This document shows positions 5,338 through 12,717 of a stretch of DNA of 13,658 nucleotides, one piece after another. This DNA comes from JAXGTD01 sp040775095. GTDB taxonomy: Bacteria; Pseudomonadota; Gammaproteobacteria; Chromatiales; Chromatiaceae. The stretch lies in assembly GCA_040775095.1 (NCBI GenBank), contig JAXGTD010000115.1:1-13658 (forward strand), written 5' to 3'. The notes below the pieces were generated by a model, which made no database searches, had not been told where the DNA came from, and saw only the letters and a program-made list of their open reading frames with translations. Position 1 is the first letter of the stretch. The number at the start of each line of letters is the position of its first letter. The position numbers and the translations under genes were made by a program.

Positions 5338-6381
5338 TCAACGTGCCCGCGCGCTGGCGTTCCGAGGAATCTGCGGGGGCCGTGCGGGCAGCCCCTCCCG
5401 GATGCGCCGGGAAAACGCCTCATGGCCGCTCGCGGCAAGGGCGCGCAAGGTGATGTCGCTGCGGCGCTTGAGCTCATCCAGCGGGATGCGCGTGTCGACC
5501 GTGCCCCGCTCGTAAGCGAGATTCACCAGGTAGCCATTCGCGAGCAGCCGCCAGTCAAGCGGAAAATCTGAGCCCACCGCCTTCGTGTGGTGCCAGATGG
5601 TTGTCGTGCAATTCTGGGTCAGGGCGTTGTACCAGCGGGGCGCTTCGGCGAGGACGTTTATCTCTTCGGCATAGTCGATCAGCAGCTCCCGGGCTCTGCT
5701 CGGCGAGCCCCCGAGGCGGTACAGGTAGACCACCTCCCCGCGTTGGTTGGTGCGCAAGGGGATCAGGTCGCGCTCGTCTCCAACGACATAATAGAGCTCG
5801 TACTGGCGGAAGAAGCCTCGCAAGGCGGAGTATTCCTCGTCTTTCTCCTTGCGCGTCTCGATTGACACCGCGAGGTGCCTGCCGTCGGCAAACTCCCAGC
5901 TGGCGATGGTGTGACCATAAAGCGTCGGCCCCCAGAAGGCAACGAACATGTCGACACCAACGAGGGTGTCGAGGTCGTAGGTCCGCGTCTCCCAGCTTTG
6001 TGTGAAATCCTTCTCGCCGCGGTAGACGAAATTGCGGACGTTGTGGACGGTCAGCAACGGGCCATCAATGGTCGCTGTCGGCAGCCGGGCGACGTCCGGC
6101 TGCCAGTCGCGGTCGTTGCTCGGTTGGAGCGCCAGCCACCAGGCGAGCACGAGCCCGGGAGGCGCCAGGATCGCAACAACCGCCCACCGCCAGGGGCGGA
6201 CCAGCATCGCCGCCGTCAGGGTGATCAAGACCAGGCCACCCGCGAGTGTGCCGGCCAGCACGCGGGAGTCGGGACCATCAATCCAGAGCGCAGCGGCCGC
6301 CCATAGGACCGCGAGCGGCAGGGCAACCGCGATAATGAGGCGCAGGACGAAGCGACCCAGGCGCGGGATGGCCATGATCAT
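5338..6381 (-). CDS. DUF4105 (Lnb-type periplasmic domain) inner-membrane protein
   Basis: 347 residues. Three hydrophobic helices (about 11-33, 42-62, 67-86) anchor a periplasmic domain. That domain carries the DUF4105 (PF13387) hallmarks: FWGPTLYGHTIASWEFADGRHLAVSIE (His157 in the GHT motif), a FFRQYELYYVVGDERDLIPLR region, and YNALTQNCTTTIWHH with Cys258. The His/Cys pair recalls papain-like/NlpC-type hydrolases, but the family's reaction is not established. The gene starts 2 nt after the TGA of the small upstream gene (TGA-cc-ATG) and has no clear ribosome site, so translation is probably coupled; a second ATG two codons in is the alternative start. The C-terminal tail is Pro/Arg-rich. 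It belongs to the envelope cluster. Confidence 0.87.
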   Translation of the reverse strand: MIMAIPRLGRFVLRLIIAVALPLAVLWAAAALWIDGPDSRVLAGTLAGGLVLITLTAAMLVRPWRWAVVAILAPPGLVLAWWLALQPSNDRDWQPDVARLPTATIDGPLLTVHNVRNFVYRGEKDFTQSWETRTYDLDTLVGVDMFVAFWGPTLYGHTIASWEFADGRHLAVSIETRKEKDEEYSALRGFFRQYELYYVVGDERDLIPLRTNQRGEVVYLYRLGGSPSRARELLIDYAEEINVLAEAPRWYNALTQNCTTTIWHHTKAVGSDFPLDWRLLANGYLVNLAYERGTVDTRIPLDELKRRSDITLRALAASGHEAFSRRIREGLPARPPQIPRNASARAR

Positions 6382-6383
6382 GG

Positions 6384-6605
6384 TCAGCGGACGTTCAGCG
6401 CATCGTCCGGCCAGTAGCGCGAGCCCGCCAGCTTCGCGGCGATCTTCCAGCCCTCGCCTGTGAGCACGAACACGGCCTCGCCGTCGTCGAGCCGCAGACC
6501 GAGCCGCTCCTTCGCACCTTCCTTGATGCCTTCGGGGGAGTGGTCGGTGTTTTCGATCGTCGGCGCGATCACCAGAAACAGCGAAACGACAGAATGGACT
6601 CTCAT
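6384..6605 (-). CDS. Small hypothetical protein, probably exported
   Basis: A 73-residue frame from ATG 6605 with a short hydrophobic N-terminus (about 4-15) and a C-terminal half that reads as a real domain (LDDGEAVFVLTGEGWKIAAK). The much longer frame open to 7496 covers the next gene in the wrong frame and is a shadow upstream of this point. An in-frame TTG about 11 codons upstream is an alternative start; the ribosome site is weak (GGAG, rather far). Position supports reality: it fills the 315-nt space between the Gly-rich gene and the DUF4105 gene and its TGA lies 2 nt before the latter's ATG. No family is recognised. Confidence 0.55.
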   Translation of the reverse strand: MRVHSVVSLFLVIAPTIENTDHSPEGIKEGAKERLGLRLDDGEAVFVLTGEGWKIAAKLAGSRYWPDDALNVR

Positions 6606-6700
6606 CGCCCCAGAAGCTCCGATAACGACAGACAATGGTGTTTCGTTGTTCGAGGCCGGTCTTCGGTCAGCACCCCTGGGCACAGGCATCGCGCGCCCCA

Positions 6701-7408
6701 TCAGTAGCCCAGAGGGGCGTTGACAACCACGTAGGACAGGTTGCCATCCACATAGGTGCGGTTGTACCAGGCCGACCCGCACTGGTAGAACGAGGTCCCA
6801 TCCACGACCACCAGCACCGGATCGCAGGGCAGGACGGTCACATAGTCCGGCCCCGAGGCCGCACCCGCGGCGTAGCCGACCGCCGCCCCCACGGCCGCGC
6901 CGGCCGCGGCATAGCCCCATCGATTGCCGTCCCAGCGATCGTCCCAGTCGTCCCAGTCGTCCGCGATGTCGCGCCGGGCGTCGGTGCGGTCTTCCGTACG
7001 CTCGCTGCGCCCGTCCTGGCGCGCATCGGTGCGTTCGGTGCGCTCCTCTTGGCGTTGGCCCTGGCGCTCGGTGCGCTCCTCCTGCCCTGCGGTTCGGGTG
7101 TCGCCCCGGGTCTCGGTGCGGGTCTGACGCGTGGCGGCGCGATCCGCGGACAGATCCTGCCGTGTCCCGGCGTGTTGTTGACCAGAGCGCTGGACCGAGC
7201 CCGCCTGCCGCGACGCTGTACGAGCGCCGCTCGCCGCGCCCCGGCTGGAGAAGCTCCCACCCGCGGCCGGACCGCCGCGCGAAAACCCGCCACCACCTCC
7301 ACGCCCGCCACCGCCGCGCCCCCGGGCGTCGGCGTCGGCGGCGAGGAAGACGACGAACAGTGCCGCGGTCAGAACAGCGATTGTCCTCGAAAGAAATCTC
7401 GCGTTCAT
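6701..7408 (-). CDS. Exported Gly-rich / charged-repeat protein with Cys-containing C-terminal domain
   Basis: 235 residues in clearly different zones. These are a signal peptide (about 1-28, ADA-RG), a Gly/Arg/Ser-rich stretch (30-75), a low-complexity Arg/Glu/Asp/Gln/Thr segment with ERTER- and DARQD-like repeats (80-148), and a DDWDDWDDRWDG acidic-aromatic hinge (150-161). A glycine-zipper helix (GYAAAGAAVGAAVGYAAGAA, 165-184) and a C-terminal beta-type domain with Cys195 and Cys210 (FYQCGSAWYNRTYV, ending VVVNAPLGY) complete it. Similar secreted proteins occur beside DUF2092 genes in other proteobacteria as far as I recall; the function is unknown. The start is excellent: AAAGGAGGAG just upstream, and ATG overlaps the DUF2092 stop (ATGA), so the two are translationally coupled. 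The glycine zipper suggests membrane insertion or oligomerisation. Confidence 0.85.
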   Translation of the reverse strand: MNARFLSRTIAVLTAALFVVFLAADADARGRGGGGRGGGGGFSRGGPAAGGSFSSRGAASGARTASRQAGSVQRSGQQHAGTRQDLSADRAATRQTRTETRGDTRTAGQEERTERQGQRQEERTERTDARQDGRSERTEDRTDARRDIADDWDDWDDRWDGNRWGYAAAGAAVGAAVGYAAGAASGPDYVTVLPCDPVLVVVDGTSFYQCGSAWYNRTYVDGNLSYVVVNAPLGY

Positions 7409-8256
7409 TGGTCTCCTCCTTTGGGCTCAGGCTTGTCGATGCCGGATGCGTCGCCCGTCTTGGATACGCGCACGAGGAAGGGGATGCGCTCCGCACCTTC
7501 AGGCGGCTTGAAAGCGAACAGGCCGTCTGACACCGGCGGGGACAGATTCCAATCGGAGAACAGGGCCCAGAACTGGGGCTGGCCCTCCGCGTGCTTGTAG
7601 GTGATCACCACGCGTCGGGGCAGCGGCTCGCCCTCGCCCGCGATCCAGAGCTGGAAATCGATGTCCCTGGTCCGTCCCGCCAGGTGATCGGTCGGGACAT
7701 CAGTCAGCCGGTCCTGCTCCACGTAATCCAGGGATTCGATACGGCGCTCGAGATCGGCAGGAAAGGTGGTGGCGAACATCAACGCGAGCGGCACGCGCAC
7801 CTGGAGGTCCCGTACCAGATAGCGCAGCGCGTCATCCAGGTTGCCCTTTTTCTCGACCTGGGCATAGACGTTCTGATCGGGGTCTAAGACGCTGATCGTC
7901 TGGCCGTCGAAGAGGATGACGCGCCGGTCGCCGTCGCTCTGCTCGGCCTCGACCCGCAGTCCGCCGGGGCGCTCGAGCATCACCCGACGCTCCTCGCCGA
8001 ACTCGATCTTCTGGCCAGTCTCCTGGACAACGTCGTAGCCCGAGCGGATCGACACGCTGAATCCCTTGGCCTGCGCCAGACGCTCGGCCATTCTCTGGAG
8101 CATCGCCAATGCCTCGCCATCCACCGGCGCGGCGTCCAGCGCCAGGTTGCCGCCTTCGGCCTGTCCGCCGGCCGCTCCCTGCCCCACCGCGAGCGCTGAC
8201 CCGGTCAGCAGCGGAATACAGAGCGCGGACCCCATCAGCCACTTCGTGATCTTCAT
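7405..8256 (-). CDS. DUF2092-family periplasmic protein
   Basis: 283 residues from ATG 8256, with AGGAG 8 nt upstream; the frame extends to 8346 but the extension runs through a structured intergenic region and does not look like protein. A signal peptide (1-23, SALA-VG) is followed by an ALAMLQRMAERLAQAKGFSV helix, then beta-strand-rich text (VMLERPGGLRVEA; ILFDGQTISVLDPDQNVYAQ; LWIAGEGEPLPRRVVITYK) and a C-terminus ending in FAFKPPEGAERIPFL. This is the DUF2092 (PF09865) pattern, resembling LolA/LolB-like open barrels that bind lipid groups; that structural link is inference. Its stop overlaps the next start by 4 nt. Two interleaved hairpins (8281-8337) lie just before it. Confidence 0.87.
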   Translation of the reverse strand: MKITKWLMGSALCIPLLTGSALAVGQGAAGGQAEGGNLALDAAPVDGEALAMLQRMAERLAQAKGFSVSIRSGYDVVQETGQKIEFGEERRVMLERPGGLRVEAEQSDGDRRVILFDGQTISVLDPDQNVYAQVEKKGNLDDALRYLVRDLQVRVPLALMFATTFPADLERRIESLDYVEQDRLTDVPTDHLAGRTRDIDFQLWIAGEGEPLPRRVVITYKHAEGQPQFWALFSDWNLSPPVSDGLFAFKPPEGAERIPFLVRVSKTGDASGIDKPEPKGGDQ

Positions 8257-8280
8257 CAATCGGCTCCTATGGTCATGATC

Positions 8281-8337
8281 CCAGCCGAACCGGGACCGGC
8301 AACGCCGTTCGGGTTCGGCTGGGTGCTGCCGAACGGC
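8281..8337. promoter_or_regulatory. Two interleaved, mutually exclusive stem-loops upstream of the DUF2092 gene
   Basis: Stem 1 is CCAGCCGAACC (8281-8291) with GGTTCGGCTGG (8312-8322), 11 bp perfect. Stem 2 is GCCGTTCGG (8304-8312) with CCGAACGGC (8329-8337), 9 bp perfect. One arm of stem 2 lies in the loop of stem 1 and the other outside it, so they form either a pseudoknot or alternatives. They occupy the 93-nt gap between the hydrolase stop and the DUF2092 start. No T-tract follows, so the role (attenuation, RNA processing, or a regulator site) is open. Confidence 0.55.
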
Positions 8338-8349
8338 AACTTCCACCCC

Positions 8350-9777
8350 CTACTTCACCGCCGCTGAAGGTCGCAGCGCAGCTGACGTTTGCTCAAGTAC
8401 CGGCCCCTTCACAGGGAACCTCCAGGTGATGGGCCCCGTCTTGATGAGTTGCCGGCCGGGCTCCCCCAAGTGCTTGCCGTAGCGGATCAACTGGATCAGG
8501 TCGGAGCTCACCTGCGGATTCGTAGTGAAGTAGGAGTGCCCGAAGAGATCAGTGCGCTCGCCCACGTAGGAAATGATATCCACCTGTCCGAGCTCTGCCA
8601 TGTAACGCTGGCGCTCCTCGGGGATGTCCTCCGGCCGCAGCTGGCCCACCCGTTGCCGACTGCGGAACAGAATCCGCGATATCAGCAGCGCCCGGTCCTC
8701 CGGGGACGAGTAGACGGTCAGCCGGCCCTGCAGCACCCGGGGCAGCTTCCCCTCAGGCCATACCGTGACCAGATCGGGGTCGGAGATAAAGCCGGTGATC
8801 TGCTGGGCAGCGATGTCGACGTCGATATCCGGCGAGAGCAGCACCAGGTTGCCGATCCTGTAGATGTCGACGGGCTCCTTGCCGGCGGCGATCGCCTCGA
8901 GTCCGAGCTCGCGGACGGCCTTGAGAGTCACCGCGGTGCCGCGGCTGTGGGCGAGGATGTGTACCCGCTCCACCCCTGGCGTCGTGGCGAGCAGGCGGAT
9001 GCTCTTCTTGAGGTGCTCGACCGCGAAGTCCCCGGACTCAGTGGTGGCGGTGTAGGAGGTCAGGAAGTTGCCGGTGGTGGGGGTGGGCCAGGTGAAGAAG
9101 GCGCAAACCGGTTCGCGGCCGAGAAAATGGCAGAGCTCCGCGGTGGTGTAAGCGGCGGTGGCAAAGGTTTCGTTGAAGCCGTGCACATAGAGAAGGACCT
9201 CCTTTTTCGGCGCCTCGGAGAGCCGGCGCCCAACCTCGTCCTGGAGGCCGCGTTTGGCCTCCTCGTGGCGCGCAAGCTCGGCGCGGTCACGCAGCAGTTT
9301 CCCGTTCCCTGCCGGGTGCAGACGATAGGGCTCTTCCGGAAAGGCCCCGATCTCCCGCACCTGGCCGAGCTCGAGATTCACCTCCCGCGTGCGCTCGGCG
9401 AGCTGGCTCTGCTCTCGCAGCGACTCCCAGTCCAGCCCTGGCACCACGCGGACCTCGGCGGAACCGAAGGCGATCCGCTTGGCTCGTTCCTGCCCGTAGG
9501 GCAAGGAACCCTGCTCCTTGCTCTGCGCCTCCAGCTCGGCAGCGGTCGGTGGTGCGCGGTCAGTGATGAAGAGCAGGTCGAGGTCCGGGCTCCGGCGTTG
9601 CTCTGGCGCTACCGTTGGATCGAAGACCGGCTGTTCGCCCGGAGGCAGATACAGGATCGGGGTCGGCATCAGCTGGTGCGCGCTGGTGGCGCAACCGACG
9701 ATCAGGAGGGTGGCGAGCAGGACCGCGACCGTATCCAGGAACCGACCGTTCATTGCTCGCATAGTCATGTCTCGCAT
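8350..9777 (-). CDS. Lipidated alpha/beta-hydrolase of the DUF900 family
   Basis: About 475 residues. The lipoprotein signal ends LLIVGC with Cys29 (numbered from ATG 9777). The hydrolase core shows VLLYVHGFNETF (HGFN, 199-202) as the oxyanion-side strand, FFTWPT, and the nucleophile elbow AHSRGT with Ser278. Asp317 in LLSPDIDVD and His414 in FGHSYF are candidates for the rest of the triad. This is the DUF900 (PF05990) layout; the substrate is unknown, and esterase or lipase activity is only inferred from the fold. Four in-frame ATGs (9777, 9768, 9762, 9753) and an upstream GTG (9786) have no good ribosome site, so the start is uncertain; all keep the lipobox. It begins 29 nt after the glycine-zipper gene and is the largest member of the cluster. 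Confidence 0.87.
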   Translation of the reverse strand: MRDMTMRAMNGRFLDTVAVLLATLLIVGCATSAHQLMPTPILYLPPGEQPVFDPTVAPEQRRSPDLDLLFITDRAPPTAAELEAQSKEQGSLPYGQERAKRIAFGSAEVRVVPGLDWESLREQSQLAERTREVNLELGQVREIGAFPEEPYRLHPAGNGKLLRDRAELARHEEAKRGLQDEVGRRLSEAPKKEVLLYVHGFNETFATAAYTTAELCHFLGREPVCAFFTWPTPTTGNFLTSYTATTESGDFAVEHLKKSIRLLATTPGVERVHILAHSRGTAVTLKAVRELGLEAIAAGKEPVDIYRIGNLVLLSPDIDVDIAAQQITGFISDPDLVTVWPEGKLPRVLQGRLTVYSSPEDRALLISRILFRSRQRVGQLRPEDIPEERQRYMAELGQVDIISYVGERTDLFGHSYFTTNPQVSSDLIQLIRYGKHLGEPGRQLIKTGPITWRFPVKGPVLEQTSAALRPSAAVK

Positions 9778-9806
9778 CGCCAGCACGATGAGATTGGCGG
9801 CGTCGA

Positions 9807-10172
9807 TCAGCGGTTACGCCGCATCCCCCCGAAGAGGACCCCGCCGACCGCCCCGGCCGCGGCGCCCGCACCTGCATCGCCGGCAACGCCGCCGACGATA
9901 GCCCCCTTAGCGGCTCCACTCACCAGATCGCCGCCCACGGTATCCGGCGCTCGCCGCTCCATACCCCCGAACAGGGCCCCGCCGGCGGCGCCTGCGGCCG
10001 CGCCCGCCCCGGCATCACCTGCAACGGCACCGATCACCGCACCCTTGGCGGCCCCCGTGGCCGTATCGCCCAAGACCTCCTCGCCGGAGCGCTGAGCGAT
10101 CGCATGCGTTGCCCAGAGAGCGAAGACAGCCAATGCCAGCGCTCTCGCCGCTGACTTGCTTGTCCGATTCAT
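9807..10172 (-). CDS. Exported glycine-zipper protein with internal 46-residue duplication
   Basis: 121 residues. A signal peptide (1-26, HAIA-Q) precedes two tandem copies of a unit of about 46 residues. Each has a VxGD-like lead, GAAKGA, VAGDAGAGAAAGA and LFGGM followed by RR (copy 1 about 33-74, copy 2 about 79-119). Only conservative changes separate the copies, indicating a recent in-frame duplication. GxxxG-type spacing is that of glycine-zipper proteins of the outer membrane/periplasm, which insert or oligomerise in membranes. ATG 10172 has a near-perfect GAGGAGGT ribosome site. It lies 28 nt after the gene before it and 29 nt before the hydrolase gene, so it is co-transcribed with them. 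Confidence 0.85.
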   Translation of the reverse strand: MNRTSKSAARALALAVFALWATHAIAQRSGEEVLGDTATGAAKGAVIGAVAGDAGAGAAAGAAGGALFGGMERRAPDTVGGDLVSGAAKGAIVGGVAGDAGAGAAAGAVGGVLFGGMRRNR

Positions 10173-10200
10173 CTTTGACCTCCTCGATCAGGCATGGGCC

Positions 10201-10617
10201 TCAGAGCGCCGAAGTACAGATGCCGAAGACCACATAGGCCTCGCCCGAGGACGAGACCGTGATCGTCAAGCGCCCGTCGCTTCCGTTGACTGTCGCCGTC
10301 CAGCCCTTTCCGCCTTCCGCACCCTGGAGCACGTATATACCGTTGTCCTCGTTCAGATGCAGGATCCTGGAGGTGCGGCGATCGCCACCGGGATTCAGAC
10401 TCACGACCTCACCATCTTTGAGACCGATCCTGAACAACCGGGGCAGATTGGCCGTCTCCGGCAATCCCCGTGTGCATTCGCCCTGCTCCGGACAGACGAT
10501 CACCTGACTCGCGGCACAGAACATCACGTCCCGCTCATTGGCAGATCCATTTGCCGAAGCAAGGCACAGGCCCACGAGCAACGCGGAGTGCGCTGCGATG
10601 TTTTTTTGGGTCGTCAC
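10201..10617 (-). CDS. Small exported Cys-rich protein of unknown function, first gene of the envelope cluster
   Basis: 138 residues from GTG 10617, with AGGAGA 7 nt upstream; there is no ATG that would keep the signal peptide. A hydrophobic N-terminus (9-21) followed by ANGSANERD gives a likely cleavage near 22-27. The mature part has four cysteines (34, 42, 48, 134), enough for two disulfides: FCAASQVIVCPEQGEC near the start and GICTSAL at the end. The middle is a compact beta-type domain (RILHLNEDNGIYVLQGAEGG; GRLTITVSSSGEAYVVFG). I have a sense of similar periplasmic hypothetical proteins in proteobacteria, without a named family. It leads the minus-strand run; the promoter should lie in 10618-10817, but I see no clear boxes. 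Confidence 0.8.
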   Translation of the reverse strand: MTTQKNIAAHSALLVGLCLASANGSANERDVMFCAASQVIVCPEQGECTRGLPETANLPRLFRIGLKDGEVVSLNPGGDRRTSRILHLNEDNGIYVLQGAEGGKGWTATVNGSDGRLTITVSSSGEAYVVFGICTSAL

Positions 10618-10817
10618 GTCATCTCTCCTGTGGTCTCGGGTCGATCGTCATCGCTCTCACTCCAAGTGACAGTCCGCGAGATCTCGACACCCCCTACGAG
10701 CCCATCCAATGTGGCTGGCAGCGCCATCTGCGGGGAGCGCATTCAAGGCGAGCGCTTCACCTGCTGCCCGAGTCCTTCTCCAGGTCCCCGTTTAGCAGCC
10801 GCGATCACGCGACGGGT

Positions 10818-11651
10818 TCAGTCGATCTGGGGGATGATCTTGAACGGATAGTCGGGCTCGCAATAGTCACCGGGCTTCTGCCGTTTCGGCAGTTCCACCT
10901 TCTCGCGCGGCACTTCCTTGTAGGGGACCTTACTCAGCAGATGACGAATGATATTGAGCCGCGCCCGCTTCTTATCGTCCGAGTGGGCGACATACCAAGG
11001 CGCCCAATCCGTGTCGGTGGCCGCGAACATCTCGTCGCGGGCGCGCGAGTAGTCATACCAGCGGCTGTAGGACTTGAGATCCATCGGCGAGAGCTTCCAG
11101 ATCTTGCGCCCGTCGTCGATGCGCGCCTCGAGCCGCCGCGTCTGCTCCTCCATGCCAACCTCGAGCCAGTATTTAATGAGGATGATCCCGGAGTCGACCA
11201 TCAGCTTCTCGAACCCCGGAATGATCTCGAGAAATCGCTTCGCCTCCTGCTCGGTGCAAAAGCCCATCACGCGCTCGACGCCGGCCCGGTTGTACCAGCT
11301 CCGGTCCCAGATCACGACCTCGCCCGCCGCCGGGAAGTGCGGTATGTAGCGCTGTCCGTACATCTGGGTCTTCTCGCGCTCACTCGGCGCCGGCAGCGCC
11401 ATGACGCGGAATACGCGTGGGCTCACCCGCTCGGTGATTGCCTTGATGGTGCCGCCCTTACCGGCACCGTCGCGGCCCTCGAACACGACGCAGACCTTGA
11501 GTCCCTTGTGCCGCACCCATTCCTGCAGCTTCACCAGCTCCACATGCAGCTTGCGCAACTCCTGTTCATAGGTCTTGGTCTTCATCCTCTCCAAAGCGCG
11601 CGTCCCTTCCTTATCCCCGCCGCCCTTTTTCTTCTCGCCTTTCTTGCCCAT
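10818..11651 (-). CDS. ppk2: Polyphosphate kinase 2 (PPK2, class I-like)
   Basis: 277 residues. PPK2 moves phosphate between polyphosphate and nucleotides, mainly making NTPs (GTP/ATP) from NDPs using polyphosphate, in the cytoplasm. The thymidylate-kinase-like P-loop is VVFEGRDGAGKGGTIK (Walker A, Lys65), followed by ALPAPSEREKTQMYGQRYIPH and the Walker B/lid block VIWDRSWYNRAGVERVMGFC (Asp116, 113-132). Further blocks are WKLSPMDLKS and SDDKKRARLNIIRHLLS. Length and motifs fit single-domain class I PPK2; exact nucleotide preference cannot be read from sequence. I chose ATG 11651 because GGGGAGAG lies just upstream; the first 20 residues are Lys/Gly-rich and probably disordered. It lies 200 nt before the envelope cluster and may be a separate unit. 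Confidence 0.94.
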   Translation of the reverse strand: MGKKGEKKKGGGDKEGTRALERMKTKTYEQELRKLHVELVKLQEWVRHKGLKVCVVFEGRDGAGKGGTIKAITERVSPRVFRVMALPAPSEREKTQMYGQRYIPHFPAAGEVVIWDRSWYNRAGVERVMGFCTEQEAKRFLEIIPGFEKLMVDSGIILIKYWLEVGMEEQTRRLEARIDDGRKIWKLSPMDLKSYSRWYDYSRARDEMFAATDTDWAPWYVAHSDDKKRARLNIIRHLLSKVPYKEVPREKVELPKRQKPGDYCEPDYPFKIIPQID

Positions 11652-12012
11652 CTTCCGCTCTCCCCATGGCTGGCGGCCCACACGATGACCTTGCCGCTGT
11701 CACGCTGAACAATACGGGCTCTGCGAAGCAAAAAAGCGGCCAATCTTGACAGCGCAATGACCAGGGCAAGAAACCGTTAAAATGTATCGACATACCTTGG
11801 TGCCACATTATTTCCCGCACGATCTCGGCCACAGCGACCCCGCATGCCGACTCCGTTATTTCGGAGGTTCCCCGAACGGCCGGAGCCTGGCCGCCGTAGC
11901 CAACGCAACCGGAGCCTGTACCGGATGCGGGAGGTCTGCCGATTGCGCGCGTCCGTTAGGTTTTCGCGCGTTAACCGATCGACGTCGAGCCAATCGGCAC
12001 GCAACCCGCCCC
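11652..12012. other. Intergenic region, no gene seen
   Basis: About 360 bp between the membrane-protein gene (ends 12013) and the PPK2 start. The open frames are Arg-rich shadows. It should hold the PPK2 promoter (minus strand) and the end of the 12013-13658 transcript. I see only a weak CTCCG/CGGAG stem near 11850-11865, no T-tract terminator and no convincing promoter boxes. Confidence 0.5.
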
Positions 12013-12696
12013 CTACTCCCGGCCCGGGGCAGCTGGCGGCGACACGTCGCGAAAATTCTCGACCAGGATGTGCAGACTGGTCAGGAGCACCCAGAGGGGG
12101 AAGACCAGAAGGACCCCGTCAAGGGAGCGGCTGCTGCCCAGCAGGAGCCCCCCCAGGGCATAGCCGAGAAAGGCGATCCAGCGGGCGATGAACCGGGTTT
12201 GCAGCGCGAGCGTCGAGGTCGCGATCATGAAGACACCCGCCATCCGAATCGCATAGACATTGAGGGCTTCATAAGAAATGGCGCGGGCGACGTTGAAGGC
12301 CGACGAGCCGAGCAAGCGGTCGGGCTGGGCCGCGTAAGCGATGATGATGCCCCCCGCCACCGCGGCAGAGAGGAACAGCATAGCGAGGAAGAGCAGGCCG
12401 CTGCCGAGAAAGACGGTGGCGAAGAAGCGGTCCTCCCGCTCGCCCAGTCGGTCGCGTAGCACGCCTATGAACCACAGGAAGGCGATTCCCGCGAACGGCA
12501 GCAGATTCAGCGCGGCAACCACGCGACCGGATTCGTTACGCAGCCACTCCCCGGCCTCCCTGGGATCGCCAGGTACCGACCAGCGCAGGAGGAGAAAGCT
12601 CGCGCCCAAGAGCAGGGAGAATACGATCCCCGCGAAAGCGGCGGTGCGCGGCGCCCGCAGGCTCGCGCTGATCAGATTTGCTTGGGGCTTGCTCAC
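12013..12696 (-). CDS. Six-helix integral membrane protein of unknown function
   Basis: 227 residues with about six hydrophobic segments (near 19-38, 59-80, 91-121, 145-165, 170-187, 193-212). The text NLLPFAGIAFLWFIGVLRDRLGEREDRFFATVFLGSGLLFLAML looks strongly conserved; I recall similar unnamed membrane proteins in several phyla but no function. Charged loop residues RDRLGEREDRFF between helices 2 and 3 are the most distinctive feature. The start is GTG 12696 without a clear ribosome site, 21 nt after the stop of the coiled-coil gene, so the two are likely one operon with coupled translation. Nothing indicates truncation. Confidence 0.78.
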   Translation of the reverse strand: MSKPQANLISASLRAPRTAAFAGIVFSLLLGASFLLLRWSVPGDPREAGEWLRNESGRVVAALNLLPFAGIAFLWFIGVLRDRLGEREDRFFATVFLGSGLLFLAMLFLSAAVAGGIIIAYAAQPDRLLGSSAFNVARAISYEALNVYAIRMAGVFMIATSTLALQTRFIARWIAFLGYALGGLLLGSSRSLDGVLLVFPLWVLLTSLHILVENFRDVSPPAAPGRE

Positions 12697-12717
12697 GAAG
12701 GGTCCCGGAGGGCGCCG

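Noticed and set aside
6384..7496. 370-codon minus frame running through the Gly-rich gene
   Set aside because: The region above about 6605 is the wrong frame of the Gly-rich gene (Arg/Gly-rich shadow text); only the last 73 codons are kept as a small gene.
6635..7600. 321-codon plus-strand open frame over the Gly-rich gene
   Set aside because: Antisense shadow with no motif; the minus gene has an AAAGGAGGAG site and an ATGA overlap.
8389..10095. Very long plus-strand open frame (568 codons) antisense to the hydrolase and glycine-zipper genes
   Set aside because: It mirrors two genes with clear signal peptides, lipobox and AHSRGT motif on the other strand; the plus product is Arg/Pro/Ala-rich without recognisable motifs. 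Long antisense frames are expected in GC-rich DNA.
9807..10172. GC-rich repeated DNA that might suggest a CRISPR array or satellite
   Set aside because: The repetition comes from two coding copies of a glycine-zipper unit; there are no regular spacers.
11782..12459. 225-codon plus-strand open frame
   Set aside because: Mostly antisense to the six-helix membrane protein; the product is a charged low-complexity shadow.
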